Assembly (NCBI RefSeq): GCF_017491605.1
Contig: NZ_JAFGYY010000009.1
Location: forward strand, 124,001 to 188,000
Direction of reading: 5' to 3'
DNA length: 64,000 nucleotides
DNA from: Pseudomonas sp. 30_B
GTDB taxonomy: Bacteria > Pseudomonadota > Gammaproteobacteria > Pseudomonadales > Pseudomonadaceae
Part shown: in pieces, positions 1 to 11,001 of the stretch
How positions within the stretch are numbered: position 1 is the first letter of the stretch
Layout: every line of letters begins with the position of its first letter
The notes under the pieces: generated by a model
Database searches by the model: none
The model's input: only the letters and a program-made list of their open reading frames with translations
Told to the model about the DNA's origin: nothing
Position numbers and translations under genes: made by a program

Positions 1-821
1 AAATAGGTCAGCCACAGCAGCAGGGTTCCCGCGCTGTAGGTACCGGAGAAGATCACCTTGAACACGTTGCGGCTCTGCACCGTCTTCTGCTCGGGCACGC
101 TGAAATCACGCGCGGCGACCACCTCGGCCGGCGCGATGGGCGCCAGCACGCGCTTCACCCTGTCCGCCCCGCGGTTGCGCACCACCAGGAATCGCGCCGA
201 CTCCGGCAGCCACACCAGCAGTACCACCGCCAGCACCAGCGGCAGTACACCGCCGAGGAGCAGCAGGCTGTGCCAGCCGTAGGCCGGGATCAGCTTGGCG
301 GAGACGAAACCGCCCGAGGCCATGCCCAGGTTGAAGCCGCAGAACATGCTGGTCACCAGCAGCGACTTGAGGCGTTCGGGGGTGTACTCGGAGAGCAGCG
401 TAGTGGCGTTGGGCATGGCCGCACCCAGGCCAATGCCGGTCAGCAGGCGCAGGACCAGCAACTGGTCGAGGTTGGCGCTGAACGCCGAGATCAGGCTGAA
501 CAAGCCGAACAGGAACACCGCGACCACCAGCACGCCCTTGCGCCCGAAGCGGTCGGCCAGCGGGCCGGAACCCAGGGCGCCGAACACCATGCCGATCAGC
601 GCGGCGCTCATCACCGGGCCGAGGCTGGCGCGGTCGATGCCCCAGTCCTGGGTCAGCGCCGGGGCGATGAAGCCCATGGCAGCGGTGTCGAGGCCGTCGA
701 GGAAGACGATGAGGAAGCACAGCAGCACGATGCGGCACTGGTACAGCGACAGCGGCTGGGCGTTGATGAAGGACTGGACGTCGAGGGTGCCGGCAGCGGG
801 CACGTGGGCGGAGCTGGTCAT
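1..821 (-). CDS. MFS transporter, aromatic acid:H+ symporter type (3' end outside window)
   Basis: Inner-membrane major facilitator that probably imports an aromatic or related organic acid with protons. About 273 N-terminal residues are visible; the frame stays open to the left edge, so the gene is cut by the window and not shown to be broken. The segment around residues 38-52 contains LDGLDTAAMGF, the loop typical of the PcaK/BenK (AAHS) family, followed by the MFS signature ADRFGRKG after the second membrane helix. The start is the ATG at 821, preceded by a purine-rich stretch. It lies 273 bp downstream of the sfnR stop, so it is probably its own unit. The substrate is unknown; PcaK-like is the family resemblance only. 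Confidence 0.85.
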   Translation of the reverse strand, partial: MTSSAHVPAAGTLDVQSFINAQPLSLYQCRIVLLCFLIVFLDGLDTAAMGFIAPALTQDWGIDRASLGPVMSAALIGMVFGALGSGPLADRFGRKGVLVVAVFLFGLFSLISAFSANLDQLLVLRLLTGIGLGAAMPNATTLLSEYTPERLKSLLVTSMFCGFNLGMASGGFVSAKLIPAYGWHSLLLLGGVLPLVLAVVLLVWLPESARFLVVRNRGADRVKRVLAPIAPAEVVAARDFSVPEQKTVQSRNVFKVIFSGTYSAGTLLLWLTY

Positions 822-1094
822 GCGAAGTCTTCCTGCGAAGGGTTCGTCGCAGCAGTGCCGAGTCACCGAGACTGCCTTGGACGGACAGGAATGAGGCGCA
901 AGCCGGAGGACGCACGGACCGGCAACATGGCAGGCACTGAAGGCCCTGGCTGACGCTCATTGTTGTTATTACCCCGCCTGGCTGGGCGGGGTTGGGGCAA
1001 CAGTACGGAGAGTCACCGGGCGGTTCAATTCGATAACCGCCTATGCGTTCGATCAGCGAACAGCTTCGCTGGGGGCCAGTGCAGGAGCTGGCGC

Positions 1095-2209
<1,115 letters not shown>

Positions 2210-2213
<4 letters not shown>

Positions 2214-3394
2214 GAGTAGAAGGTCGGTTGCGGCAGTTGCTGGTTCAGCGCCCAGTCGCCCAGCTCGCGGACCTTGTAGTCCACCGGGTCGTGCAGGGTC
2301 TGGGTGCGCAGGTTGCGCCAGTAGCGGTCGATGCGCAGCGCGGCGTGGGTGGAGCGCGCGCCGGTGACCTCGAACAGGCGATTGCAGATGTCCAGGCCGT
2401 TGCGGGTCGCCGCGACCTTGGCGGTGGCGATGGCCACGGCCAGCCGGCCGCGCTCCTCGCCGTCCAGCGCCGCCCCCTTGCTCCAGGCTTCGTCGAGCAG
2501 CTGAGCGGCACGGCGCACCAGCAGGCGGGTGCTTTCCAGGCCGACCCAGAATTCGCCGTAATGCGCGAGCACGTAGGGGTCTTCACCGACCGATGCGGCG
2601 CTGGAACGGAACCACGGGCGGGCCTCCTTGAGCGTGTACTGCCGGGCCTCTTCGAAGGCGCCTTCGGCGATGCCGAGGAACACGTGGGTGAAGATCAGCT
2701 GGGCGATCAGCGGACGTAGGCAGGCGAAGGGCGTGCTCAGCGGGCCCGGATCGAGCAGCAGCTCGCTCTCCTCCACCCGCACGCGCTCGAAGGTGGCGCT
2801 GCCGCTGTCGGTCTGGCGCTGGCCCATGTTGTCCCAGTCGTGGGCGAGGCTGATGCCGCTGCGCGCCGTGGGGATGGCGGCGATCAGCAGCTTGCCGCCC
2901 TCGCCGTCCAGTGCCGAGGCGATGAGCATTTCCGAATCCAGCGCGCCGGAGCAGAAGCTCTTGCGCCCGGAGAACTCGCGCCAGCCGGCGAAGGTGCGCG
3001 AGAGGGTGCGGGTGTCCAGCGGGTTCAGCGCATTGCCCCAGAACCATTGGCTGCGCGCGGTCAGCTCGAACCATGGTTGCCACTGCTCGGGGCGGGAGAA
3101 CAGCCGCACGGTGGCCAGCATCAGGTGCTGGAAGCCGAATACGTGGGCGATGGAGCTGTCGACCACGGCGAACTGGCGAACGATGTCCAGCGTGGTGCTC
3201 CAGTCGGCGCCCAGGCCGCCGTATTCGCTGGGGATGATCAGCGACAGCAGGCCGCTCTGGCGCAGCGCGTCACGCTCGGCCTTCGGCGTGCCGCCACGGA
3301 TATCGCGCTCGGCGGCGGTTTCGGCGAAACCGGCGGCCAGGCGCTGGGCGATCTGCCCGGGTGTCTGTGCGTCGAGACGCGTCTTGGCGTTCAC
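2210..3394 (-). CDS. msuC: FMNH2-dependent monooxygenase MsuC (acyl-CoA dehydrogenase fold)
   Basis: Flavin-dependent monooxygenase of the acyl-CoA dehydrogenase/DszC superfamily, 394 residues. In P. aeruginosa MsuC oxidises methanesulfinate to methanesulfonate, feeding MsuD, with reduced flavin from MsuE. The sequence shows the superfamily layout: N-terminal helical part with PSEYGGLGADW near residue 55-65, a central beta part with GRKSFCSG, and a C-terminal helical bundle. No catalytic glutamate of true acyl-CoA dehydrogenases is evident to me. It sits third in the msuE-msuD-msuC-sfnR operon, 72 bp after msuD, and its stop overlaps the sfnR start. SfnB-like oxidoreductases are close relatives; gene order favours MsuC. 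Confidence 0.83.
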
Positions 3395-3466
3395 GCTCGC
3401 TTCCTTCTGAATGGGTTAATCGCTTTCTGGGTCCCCCGCGTTCGCGGGGGCCCAATGAACAGCGCC

Positions 3467-4612
3467 TCAGCTCGCAGCCCGCGCCGGCAGTACATCGTTG
3501 GCGATCATTTCGCCGAACGGCCCGGTGAGGTTGGTCACGCCGCGCCCGGCGAGGCTCGCATAGGGCTCGGGCAGCAGCGGGAAGACCAGCTCGGCGAAGC
3601 GGTAGGCCTCTTCCAGGTGCGGGTAGCCGGAGAAGATGAAGCTGTCGATGCCGAGGTCCGCGTACTCCTTGATGCGCTCGGCGACCTGCTGCGGGTCGCC
3701 CACCAGCGCGGTGCCGGCGCCGCCGCGCACCAGGCCGACGCCGGCCCAGAGGTTGGGATAGATCTCCAGCTGGTCGCGGCGTCCGCCGTGCAGCGCGGCC
3801 ATGCGCCGCTGGCCCTCGGAGTCGAAGCGGGCGAAGGACTTCTGCGCGCTGGCGATGGTCTCGTCGGAGATGTTGGCGATCAGCTTGTCGGCGGCCTTCC
3901 AGGCTTCCTCGGCGGTCTCGCGGACGATCACGTGCAGGCGAATGCCGAACTTCACGCTGCGGCCCTGCTTCGCGGCACGCTCGCGCACGTCGGCGATCTT
4001 CTGCGCGACGGCCTGCGGCGGCTCGCCCCAGGTCAGGTAGACATCTACCTGCTCGGCGGCCAGGTCGTGGGCCTCGGCGGAGGAGCCACCGAAGTACAGC
4101 GGCGGATAAGGCTTCTGGATCGGCGGATAGAGCGCCTTGGCGTTCTCCACCTGCAGGTGCTTGCCGGCGAAGTCCACGGACTCGCCCTGCAGCACGCGGC
4201 GCCAGATGCGCAGGAATTCGTCGGTGACTTCGTAGCGCTCGGCGTGGCTGAGGTGGATGCCGTCGCCACGGTTTTCATCCGGGTCGCCGCCGGTGACCAC
4301 ATTGATCAGCAGCCGGCCGCCGGACAGGCGATCCAGGGTCGCGGCCATGCGCGCGGAAACGGTCGGCGAGATGATCCCCGGACGGATCGCCACCAGGTAG
4401 CGCAGGCGCTCGGTAAGCGGCGCCAGGGCCGAGGCGACCACCCAGGAATCCTCGCAGGAGCGGCCGGTGGGGATCAGCACGCCGTAGTAGCCGAGGGAAT
4501 CGGCGGCCTGGGCGATCTGTTTCAGATACGGCAGCGACACCGGGCGGGCGCCCTCGCTGGTGCCGAGGAAGTGGCCGTCGCCGTGGGTGGGCAGGAACCA
4601 GAATACGTTCAT
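3467..4612 (-). CDS. msuD: FMNH2-dependent alkanesulfonate monooxygenase MsuD
   Basis: Two-component luciferase-fold monooxygenase that splits C1-C2 sulfonates into aldehyde and sulfite using FMNH2 and oxygen. The 381 residues match the SsuD/MsuD length. Visible landmarks are the N-terminal [10 protein letters not shown], a cysteine at 53 in RSCEDSW (the SsuD active-site cysteine region), [14 protein letters not shown] and the flavin-site loop YFGGSS. The start is the ATG at 4612, 10 bp after the msuE stop; an in-frame upstream extension lies inside msuE and is not used. SsuD is the alternative name, but the msuE-msuD-msuC-sfnR order indicates the methanesulfonate enzyme. Expected to be expressed when sulfate is scarce. 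Confidence 0.88.
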   Translation of the reverse strand: MNVFWFLPTHGDGHFLGTSEGARPVSLPYLKQIAQAADSLGYYGVLIPTGRSCEDSWVVASALAPLTERLRYLVAIRPGIISPTVSARMAATLDRLSGGRLLINVVTGGDPDENRGDGIHLSHAERYEVTDEFLRIWRRVLQGESVDFAGKHLQVENAKALYPPIQKPYPPLYFGGSSAEAHDLAAEQVDVYLTWGEPPQAVAQKIADVRERAAKQGRSVKFGIRLHVIVRETAEEAWKAADKLIANISDETIASAQKSFARFDSEGQRRMAALHGGRRDQLEIYPNLWAGVGLVRGGAGTALVGDPQQVAERIKEYADLGIDSFIFSGYPHLEEAYRFAELVFPLLPEPYASLAGRGVTNLTGPFGEMIANDVLPARAAS

Positions 4613-4622
4613 CGATGGCTCC

Positions 4623-5180
4623 TCAGGCGGTCTTGCGCAGTTGCGGGCGGGCGAACAGCGGCGCGGCGCGCTCGGCGGCCAGCTGGATGCGGGCGCGCAG
4701 GGTGTCGCTGGTGATCTGGTAGTCGGCGAAGTCGCCTTCGCTGGCATACACGCCAATGGGCAGCGTGATCGACTGGAAGAAGCTGAACAGCGGGCGTAGC
4801 TGGTGGTCGAGGACCAGCGCGTGGCGCTCGCTGCCGCCGGTGGCAGCGAGCAGCACCGGGGTGTCGATCAGGGCGTTCATGTCCACCAGGTCGAACAGGT
4901 GCTTGAGCAGGCCCGGATAGGAGCCGCGGTAGACCGGCGAGGCCACCACCAGCAGGTCGGCGGTTTCGATCTCGCGCAGGGTCTGCTCCAGCTCGGCGGA
5001 GAGTTCCTGGCGCGACAGCGCGGCGCCCAGCGGGCGGGCGATGTCGGCCAGCTCGATCACTTGGGCTTGCACCGGAAGCTGCTCGCCGAGGGCGTCGAGC
5101 ACGGCATTGGTGAGCACCAGGGTGCGCGAGGGACGATAGGTGCCGCCGGAGACGGCGACCACTTTGATGGGGCTGGTCAT
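4623..5180 (-). CDS. msuE: NADH-dependent FMN reductase MsuE
   Basis: Supplies reduced FMN to the monooxygenases MsuC and MsuD. The 185-residue protein has the flavodoxin-like fold of SsuE/MsuE: an N-terminal beta strand with [10 protein letters not shown] binding the FMN phosphate, [17 protein letters not shown] near residue 80-95, and [10 protein letters not shown] near 113. It is the first gene of the operon, with the start at 5180, about 30 nt downstream of the predicted sigma-54 transcription start. SsuE is the alternative paralogue, but no ssuD/ssuA/ssuB/ssuC neighbours are present. Confidence 0.88.
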   Translation of the reverse strand: MTSPIKVVAVSGGTYRPSRTLVLTNAVLDALGEQLPVQAQVIELADIARPLGAALSRQELSAELEQTLREIETADLLVVASPVYRGSYPGLLKHLFDLVDMNALIDTPVLLAATGGSERHALVLDHQLRPLFSFFQSITLPIGVYASEGDFADYQITSDTLRARIQLAAERAAPLFARPQLRKTA

Positions 5181-5222
5181 GGGTTTTCCCTGTTGACTGT
5201 TGCGCTAGGTTCAGAGGCCTTG

Positions 5223-5239
5223 AGCAAGGGCCGTACCAA
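5223..5239 (-). promoter_or_regulatory. Sigma-54 (-24/-12) promoter of msuEDC-sfnR
   Basis: On the minus strand the site reads TTGGTACG, four bases, TTGCT. The GG and GC pairs are separated by exactly ten bases, as sigma-54 promoters require. The predicted transcription start is near 5212 and the msuE ATG is at 5180. The operon encodes its own sigma-54 activator, which supports the site. Confidence 0.75.
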
Positions 5240-5320
5240 CCCCCGCAAGGGGCCGTATCAACAGGAAAATGTGCGATTTCAGGGCAGTTCGGCGAGGTTT
5301 CGCCGGGCCCTTATGTCATC

Positions 5321-5360
5321 CAGGCAACAGTGCTGCTGATCGACTGTTGCCTGAGCAACA
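5321..5360. promoter_or_regulatory. Palindromic enhancer candidate for SfnR
   Basis: A perfect palindrome TGTTGC-N4-GCAACA lies at 5345-5360, and a second half site GGCAACAG at 5323-5330 forms an 11-bp inverted repeat with 5343-5353. The pair is about 100 bp upstream of the msuE sigma-54 promoter, the usual place for an activator enhancer. Assignment to SfnR is an inference. Confidence 0.55.
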
Positions 5361-5368
5361 CTTGCGCC

Positions 5369-6499
5369 TCAATGAGCGCCCAGCTCACGCAGGCCATGGG
5401 AGATGCTCAGGCCCTCCAGTTCGGCCACGTACTCGTCGGTGCTCAGCAACCCGACGCAGGGCATCGCGCCGCGCTGGCGCAACTGCCCGGCAGCCAGCTT
5501 GCGCGCCAGCGCCACCGCCGCCATGCAGGGGATGTTCGGGCCGTGGTCCTGCTGCGCCAGCATTTCCCAGCACAGCGCCAGGGGCCTGCCGTCGCCACCC
5601 ACGCCCTGCAGCTTGACGAACATGCCGCTGCGCCCGTCGCCCAGTGGCTGCATCGCCACCGCCAGCCGGTGCAGGCTGTTGCTCAACGCGGCGGCATTCC
5701 TCAGCACTCGCGCGCGCACCAGCCAGGACAGGCCCCAGGTACCGAACTGGGTAAGGCTCAGGCCCAGCCCGGCGGAGAAGCGCACCTCCTGCACGCCGGG
5801 GTAGCGCTGCGGGAAAAGCTCCAGGTCCGGCACATCGCAATGCGCCAGCCAGCGGCGCCCCAACGGCCTGGGGAAGCGATGGCGACTCAGGCCCTGCCAG
5901 CCATGCACGTTCTGCCAGCGGCCCTGGCGCCACTGGCGTAGCGGCTTGCCGCAGTAGCCCAGCACCGCCGACACCGTGGCCTGGCCGGGAATCTTCGCCG
6001 ACGAGCTGATGCCATGGTGGATGCTGTCCAGGCGCTGGAAGCGCGGGCGCAACTCGTCGATGACGGCGGCGGCCAGCGCCGGCACCGAGCTGGCGCCGCT
6101 GCATACCAGCACCCCGGCGCTGCGAGCGGCGCGGTCGAGTTCGCCGATACCGCAGACGAAGCCGCGCGCGTCGGCCAGGTCGATGTAATGCGCCCGCGCA
6201 CCGATGGCGGCACGGGCGACACGGTAATCCTGGCCCTGGAACGGGCCGGCGGTGGAAATGACCAGATTGACCTTGAGTTCATTGAGGCGACCGGCGAGCG
6301 TCGGCTGGTTCATGTCCAGGCACACCGCCTCCCCGCCGACTTCGCGCGCCAGGGCACTGGCGCGCTTCTGGTCGCGCCCGCCGACCAGCACGCGAATCCC
6401 GTCGATCCCGCTCAGGCGGCGAACGATCAGGCTTCCGAAATTGCCGTAGCCGCCCAGTACCAGGACGCGAAACGACGATTCAACAACAGACACGGACAT
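5369..6499 (-). CDS. Saccharopine dehydrogenase-like NAD(P)-binding protein
   Basis: Predicted cytoplasmic oxidoreductase of the saccharopine dehydrogenase/homospermidine synthase superfamily, 376 residues. The N-terminus has a Rossmann glycine motif GGYGNFG near residue 15-21, followed by VLVGGRDQKRA at the second strand. The middle carries STAGPFQGQ and ARAHYIDLADARGF, typical of this family. The C-terminal half has no motif I recognise. The ATG at 6499 has GGGAG five bases upstream. It stands alone, in the same direction as the flanking genes but with gaps of about 170-190 bp, so no pathway can be read from context. Substrate unknown. Confidence 0.82.
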   Translation of the reverse strand: MSVSVVESSFRVLVLGGYGNFGSLIVRRLSGIDGIRVLVGGRDQKRASALAREVGGEAVCLDMNQPTLAGRLNELKVNLVISTAGPFQGQDYRVARAAIGARAHYIDLADARGFVCGIGELDRAARSAGVLVCSGASSVPALAAAVIDELRPRFQRLDSIHHGISSSAKIPGQATVSAVLGYCGKPLRQWRQGRWQNVHGWQGLSRHRFPRPLGRRWLAHCDVPDLELFPQRYPGVQEVRFSAGLGLSLTQFGTWGLSWLVRARVLRNAAALSNSLHRLAVAMQPLGDGRSGMFVKLQGVGGDGRPLALCWEMLAQQDHGPNIPCMAAVALARKLAAGQLRQRGAMPCVGLLSTDEYVAELEGLSISHGLRELGAH

Positions 6500-6670
6500 C
6501 GATACTCCCTTGCATCCGCCGGCGTCATGCCGGCCTCCCTCATCCCTGCTTGCACCAGGCCGCCTCGGTCAATCATTGCCCTGCACCCTGCCCGCCTCGG
6601 CGAGGCGCTGGAGTCTAGATCAAGGAAGTGAGGCTTCACCAGCGTACCGGTGGCTGGCGCGAAAGTGCTC

Positions 6671-7798
6671 TCAGGCCTCGGGCCCCCAGCCCAGCGGATA
6701 GAGCAGCTCTTCCTTGTAACCGGCCCACACCCGCACCGCCGCCGGGAAGCTCGCATCGAGCGCCGCGTCGCCGCTGTCCACCAGCAGCGGCCGGCCTTCG
6801 AGGGTGCCGAGCTTGCGTTTGGTGGCGATCACCCGCAGGCGCTCGATGCCGATGGCACGCAGCACGCGCGGGCTGATCTGCTGGTTGCCGCGACCGAGGA
6901 TGTGGCCCTGGCCGCCGATGGCGGTGATCAGCAGGAAGGCAGGATGCCCGTCCACCAGTTCGAACAGTTGCGATTCGGTGACGTCGCGGGCGATCACCTC
7001 GCCATTCTCGATCACGTCCACGCCCAGCAGCGTGGTCTCCAGGTGCAGGTCGGCGGCCAGCCCGTGCAGGGTCGAGCCCGGGCCGAAGACGTAGCGCACG
7101 CCCTCCTCCCAGCTGTCCTCCAGCCAGGCCGCGAGGTCGGCCAATACCAGCTCCTCGGTCTCCATGCCGGCCTGCTTGACGTGCTGCATGAAGTGCCCTT
7201 CTTCGGGCACCGTCAGCTCGGCGTACCAGCGCGCGGCCACGCGGCCGTCGCGCAAGGCGGCTTCGTCAAGGTCGCGCACTTCACCGTGGGTCAGGCGCAC
7301 CAGCCCGCCCTCGACCAGCCGCAACGCCAGCGCACCGGCGGCGCGCGGGCTGATGGCGTAGACCCCGGAGTGGATCTTCACCCCGGCGGGAATCCCCAGC
7401 ACCGGCTGGCCCTCGCGCGCCACTTCGGCAACGTCGCGCGCGGTGCCGTCGCCGCCGGCGAAAAGGATCAGCGCAACGCCGGCATCCTGCAGGGCCTGCA
7501 CTGCATGACGGGTATCCGCCGCGCTGCTCTGCTCCCGCTCCAAGGCACCGACCAGCCGATGGGAAAAGCCCATGTCCGCCAGCAGATCGGCGCCCATCGG
7601 CCCCGGAAAGGTGAGGAACTCCAGGCGCTCGCGCACCGGCAGCAGTTGCTCCAGGGCCACCCGCGTGCGCTCCGCCGCGCGGGGCTGCGCGCCGCGCGCC
7701 AGGGCCAGTTCGGCAACGCCGTCGCTGCCCTTGAGCGCTGTCGGTCCGCCGATACCGGCCAGCGGATTGATGATCAGGCCTACGCGAAAGCCGTCCAT
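6671..7798 (-). CDS. ATP-NAD kinase family protein
   Basis: Protein of 375 residues with the diacylglycerol/NAD-kinase fold: VGLIINPLAGIGGP near the N-terminus, the nucleotide motif FAGGDGTARDV near residue 120 and GIPAGVKIHSG shortly after. It belongs to the group of longer proteins annotated as ATP-NAD kinase or AcoX-like (COG3199), distinct from the essential NAD kinase NadK, which is shorter. It may phosphorylate NAD or an unknown ligand; the substrate cannot be read from the sequence. I chose the ATG at 7798 rather than a GTG six bases upstream because GAGGTG lies at a proper distance from the ATG. It stands alone. Confidence 0.83.
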   Translation of the reverse strand: MDGFRVGLIINPLAGIGGPTALKGSDGVAELALARGAQPRAAERTRVALEQLLPVRERLEFLTFPGPMGADLLADMGFSHRLVGALEREQSSAADTRHAVQALQDAGVALILFAGGDGTARDVAEVAREGQPVLGIPAGVKIHSGVYAISPRAAGALALRLVEGGLVRLTHGEVRDLDEAALRDGRVAARWYAELTVPEEGHFMQHVKQAGMETEELVLADLAAWLEDSWEEGVRYVFGPGSTLHGLAADLHLETTLLGVDVIENGEVIARDVTESQLFELVDGHPAFLLITAIGGQGHILGRGNQQISPRVLRAIGIERLRVIATKRKLGTLEGRPLLVDSGDAALDASFPAAVRVWAGYKEELLYPLGWGPEA

Positions 7799-8036
7799 AC
7801 TCACCTCGAAGGGATTCCAGATCGAACGGCCGGTGCAACGCCGGGTCGACCTTCACTATAACGACATGCAGTAGACCGGGGCCTCGCGCTTGGCACGCAA
7901 CCTGCCAATCCTGCGAGCGCACAGTCGTCTGCCGCTGTTGGTGACGATTCTCCGCCGCCGTCCGCGACGGCCTTTGTCACCGAGGTTTCATGTGATCTGC
8001 CTAGACTGCATTCAACCGTTGTAGAGGAGATTGGCC

Positions 8037-8210
8037 ATGAGCTTGCAACATCATCAGACCCCCGCCCCCCGCCCGGCCCCCCGTGATCCGCAGCAGCCGG
8101 TGGGCGGCTCTATCATCGACGCCCAGGGCCGCGAGATTCCGATCACCGAAGACATGATCCAGCGCGCCTGCCGCGAGCTGGACAAGAGCAGCGAGCCGCC
8201 GCGCCGATGA
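8037..8210 (+). CDS. Conserved small protein, 57 residues (PA1571-like)
   Basis: Short open frame with a strong ribosome site (GAGGAG, seven bases before the ATG) and Pseudomonas-like codons. The product has a proline/arginine-rich N-terminus (residues 8-21) and a compact C-terminal part with VGGSIIDAQGREIPITE near 22-38, then a short helix ending in two arginines. The phrase 'IIDAQGREIPIT' fits what I recall of the small PA1571 family of Pseudomonas, whose function is unknown; this match is from memory. No signal peptide or membrane segment. It lies between an ATP-NAD-kinase-family gene and pdxB, divergent from the first and convergent with the second. Confidence 0.7.
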   Translation: MSLQHHQTPAPRPAPRDPQQPVGGSIIDAQGREIPITEDMIQRACRELDKSSEPPRR

Positions 8211-8232
8211 GTGCGCGGGCGCCCCTGCCCTA

Positions 8233-9381
8233 TTATTCCCCGACCCGATTGGCGCCCAGCGCCGTCAGCAGGCTTTCCAGGCGCGGCGCCTCGCCCTGGA
8301 TGTCCACCCACAGCCCGGTGATTTCCCGCCGCGGCGGGTAGTGCTTGCGCAGGGCATCGAACGCCTTGCGCCGCGTTGCCGTATCTCCCACCAGGCTGCG
8401 CCGGAAGGCCGCGTCATCGCTGCGCGGGTCGTACACCGCGCGGCACAGCATGGCCAGCGCCCAGTCCGGGTCGCACTCTTCCTTCAGGCTCAGTTCGGCC
8501 AGCCATTGCGCCGGCAGCAGATCGTCCAGGCTCACCTCCGGCGCGCGTCCGAGCCAGGCGCAGAAGGCGTCGTAGATCTGCGCCGTGCCGCGCAGCTTGC
8601 CGTCCAGGCTGTAGCCGGCGATGTGCGGGGTGGCGATGCGGCAGCGCTGGGCCAGTTGCACGTTCACTTCCGGCTCGCCTTCCCAGACGTCCAGCGCCAC
8701 GTCGATATCCGCGCCGGATTCCAGGTGGATGCGCAGCGCCGTGTTGTCCACCACGCCGCCACGGCTGGCGTTGAGCAGCCAGGTGCCGGGGCGCAGCGCC
8801 TTGAGGCGCTGTGCGTCGATCAGGTGGCGCGTCGGGTACTCGCCATCGCGGGTCAGCGGCGTGTGCAGGCTGATCACGTCGCACTCGCGCAGCACTTCGT
8901 CCAGGCTGCGGAAGTCACCGCCCTCGGCGGCGGCACGCGGCGGGTCGCAGACGCGCACGTCCCACCCCAGCCCACGCAGCACATCCACCAGGCGACCGCC
9001 GACCTGGCCGGCACCGATCACGCCATAGCGACGCTCGGAAAGCCTGGCGCCGTGCACTTCGGCCAGCGCCAGCAGGCTGCCCAGCACCCAGTCCACCACG
9101 CCACGGGCGTTGCAGCCCGGCGCGCTGGACCAGGCGATGCCGGCCTCGGCGAAATAGTCGAGGTCCAGGTGATCGGTGCCGATGGTGCAGGTGCCGACGA
9201 ACTTCACCTGGCTGCCTTCGAGCAGTTCGCGGCTGACGTCGGTCACCGAACGCACCAGCAGCACCTCGGCATCGCCCAGGGCGGCGCGGTCGATGCCGCG
9301 TCCGGGCAGGCGACGGATTTCACCGTGACCGCCGAAGAAGGCTTCGACCAGGGGAATGTTTTCATCGGCAAGGATACGCAT
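8233..9381 (-). CDS. pdxB: Erythronate-4-phosphate dehydrogenase PdxB
   Basis: NAD-dependent oxidation of 4-phosphoerythronate, second step of the DXP-dependent pyridoxal phosphate pathway. The 382 residues follow the D-2-hydroxyacid dehydrogenase layout: N-terminal [11 protein letters not shown] typical of PdxB, a Rossmann motif [11 protein letters not shown] near residue 118-128, [12 protein letters not shown] with the substrate arginine, and TPHIAGYS with the catalytic histidine. The C-terminal PdxB dimerisation domain (about 290-382) is complete, ending with a short tail. Cytoplasmic. Single gene, divergent from the MATE exporter; the 146-bp gap to that gene must hold both promoters. Confidence 0.97.
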   Translation of the reverse strand: MRILADENIPLVEAFFGGHGEIRRLPGRGIDRAALGDAEVLLVRSVTDVSRELLEGSQVKFVGTCTIGTDHLDLDYFAEAGIAWSSAPGCNARGVVDWVLGSLLALAEVHGARLSERRYGVIGAGQVGGRLVDVLRGLGWDVRVCDPPRAAAEGGDFRSLDEVLRECDVISLHTPLTRDGEYPTRHLIDAQRLKALRPGTWLLNASRGGVVDNTALRIHLESGADIDVALDVWEGEPEVNVQLAQRCRIATPHIAGYSLDGKLRGTAQIYDAFCAWLGRAPEVSLDDLLPAQWLAELSLKEECDPDWALAMLCRAVYDPRSDDAAFRRSLVGDTATRRKAFDALRKHYPPRREITGLWVDIQGEAPRLESLLTALGANRVGE

Positions 9382-9527
9382 GGACTGACTCCAGAAATCG
9401 GCACCGGCTACTTTACCAGCGCGCCCGCGCGCGGTCCCGCAACTTGCACCAATGCTTTCCTGACCAGACTGACAAGTCGTAAACTGGCCGGCTTCCCTCC
9501 GCTTCCTGCTGCCAGAAAAGGATCGCC

Positions 9528-10931
9528 GTGACCAGCATCGCCCAGCCCATCTCCCGTGGACGGCGCGTCCTCGTCGAGTTCAAGGAACTGCTCAGCCTCG
9601 CCACGCCGATCATGATTGCCCAGGTGGCGACCACCGCCATGGGCTTCGTCGATGCGGTGATGGCCGGCAGCGTGGGGCCGCGTGACCTCGCGGCGGTGGC
9701 GCTGGGCAACTCGATCTGGATTCCGATCTTCCTGCTGATGACCGGCACCCTGCTCGCCACCACCGCCAAGGTGGCTCAGCGCTACGGCGCCGGCGACCAG
9801 CCCGGCACCGGCCCGCTGGTGCGCCAGGCGCTATGGCTGGCGCTGCTAGTCGGCCCGCTGGCGGCGGCGGTCCTGTGGTTCCTCTCCGAACCGGTGCTGC
9901 GGGCGATGAAAGTCGAGGAAGCGCTGATCGAACCCAGCTGCTTCTACCTGCGCGGCATCGCCTGCGGCCTGCCGGCGGTGGCGCTGTACCACGTGCTGCG
10001 CTGCTACAGCGACGGCCTGGGGCGTACCCGGCCAAGCATGGTGCTGGGCATCTGCGGGCTGATGCTGAACATTCCGATCAACTGGATGCTGATCTACGGC
10101 CACCTCGGCTTCCCGGCGCTCGGCGGTCCCGGCTGCGGCTGGGCCACCGGCTCGGTGATGTGGTTCATGCTGCTGGGCATGCTGTTCTGGGTGAACTGGG
10201 CGAAGGTCTACAAGCCGAGCCAGCTGTTCGCCCACTGGGAGTTGCCCAAGCCCGAGGTGATCGGTGGCCTGGTGGGTGTGGGCCTGCCGATTGGCATCGC
10301 GATCTTCGCCGAGTCGAGCATCTTCTCGGTGATCGCCCTGCTGATCGGCGAGCTGGGCGAGAAAGTGGTGGCGGGCCACCAGGTGGCGCTGAACTTCAGC
10401 GCGCTGGTGTTCATGATCCCCTACTCGCTGGCCATGGCCGTCACGGTACGCGTGGGCCAGGCGCTGGGCGCCGGCACACCGCGCGATGCGCGCTTCGTCG
10501 CCGGCGTCGGCATAGGCGCGGCGCTCGCCTACGCGTTCATTTCCGCCAGCGGCATGCTGCTGATGCGCGAACACATTGCCGCGCTCTACACCCAGGACCC
10601 GGAAGTACTGGCGCTGGCCGCCTCGCTGCTGGTGTTCTCCGCGCTGTTCCAGTTCTCCGACGCCGTGCAGGTCACCGCTGCTGGCGCCCTGCGCGGCTAC
10701 CAGGACACCCGCGCGACCATGATCATGACCCTGTTCGCCTACTGGGGCATCGGCCTGCCGGTGGGCTACAGCCTGGGCCTGGCCCACTGGCTGCAGGAAC
10801 CCACCGGGCCGCGCGGCCTGTGGGAAGGCCTGATCGTCGGCCTGACCTGCGCGGCGGTGATGCTGTGCATCCGCCTGGCGCGCAGTGCCAGGCGGCAGAT
10901 CGTGCTGAACGAGATGCGCACGGCGGCGTAA
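9528..10931 (+). CDS. pmpM: MATE multidrug efflux protein, PmpM/NorM type
   Basis: Inner-membrane multidrug exporter of the MATE family, probably proton-coupled like PmpM of P. aeruginosa. The 467 residues show about twelve membrane helices in two six-helix halves. Family landmarks include [19 protein letters not shown] in helix 1, [12 protein letters not shown] in the next loop, and the second-half repeat [13 protein letters not shown]. The start is a GTG at 9528 with AAAGGA about seven bases upstream. A strong terminator follows directly. I recall pdxB and pmpM near each other in P. aeruginosa, which supports the name; NorM is the broader alternative. Typical substrates of the family are fluoroquinolones and cationic biocides. 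Confidence 0.85.
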   Translation: MTSIAQPISRGRRVLVEFKELLSLATPIMIAQVATTAMGFVDAVMAGSVGPRDLAAVALGNSIWIPIFLLMTGTLLATTAKVAQRYGAGDQPGTGPLVRQALWLALLVGPLAAAVLWFLSEPVLRAMKVEEALIEPSCFYLRGIACGLPAVALYHVLRCYSDGLGRTRPSMVLGICGLMLNIPINWMLIYGHLGFPALGGPGCGWATGSVMWFMLLGMLFWVNWAKVYKPSQLFAHWELPKPEVIGGLVGVGLPIGIAIFAESSIFSVIALLIGELGEKVVAGHQVALNFSALVFMIPYSLAMAVTVRVGQALGAGTPRDARFVAGVGIGAALAYAFISASGMLLMREHIAALYTQDPEVLALAASLLVFSALFQFSDAVQVTAAGALRGYQDTRATMIMTLFAYWGIGLPVGYSLGLAHWLQEPTGPRGLWEGLIVGLTCAAVMLCIRLARSARRQIVLNEMRTAA

Positions 10932-10944
10932 TTCTGCAGGATGC

Positions 10945-10971
10945 AAAAAAGCCGCCCAAGGGCGGCTTTTT
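10945..10971 (+). terminator. Rho-independent terminator after pmpM
   Basis: A perfect seven-base-pair stem GCCGCCC/GGGCGGC with an AA loop is followed by five T and preceded by six A, so it may work in both directions. It begins 13 bp after the pmpM stop. Confidence 0.85.
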
Positions 10972-11001
10972 CGTCTGCCAATCTCACAGGAAAAACACCA
11001 C

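Noticed and set aside
972..991. CCCCGCC/GGCGGGG hairpin between the MFS gene and sfnR, considered as a terminator for sfnR
   Set aside because: The stem is good, but neither strand has a T-run behind it and it lies over 100 bp from the sfnR stop; left unassigned.
2840..4714. 624-residue open frame antisense to msuC and msuD
   Set aside because: It spans two real genes and the gap between them and has no recognisable motif.
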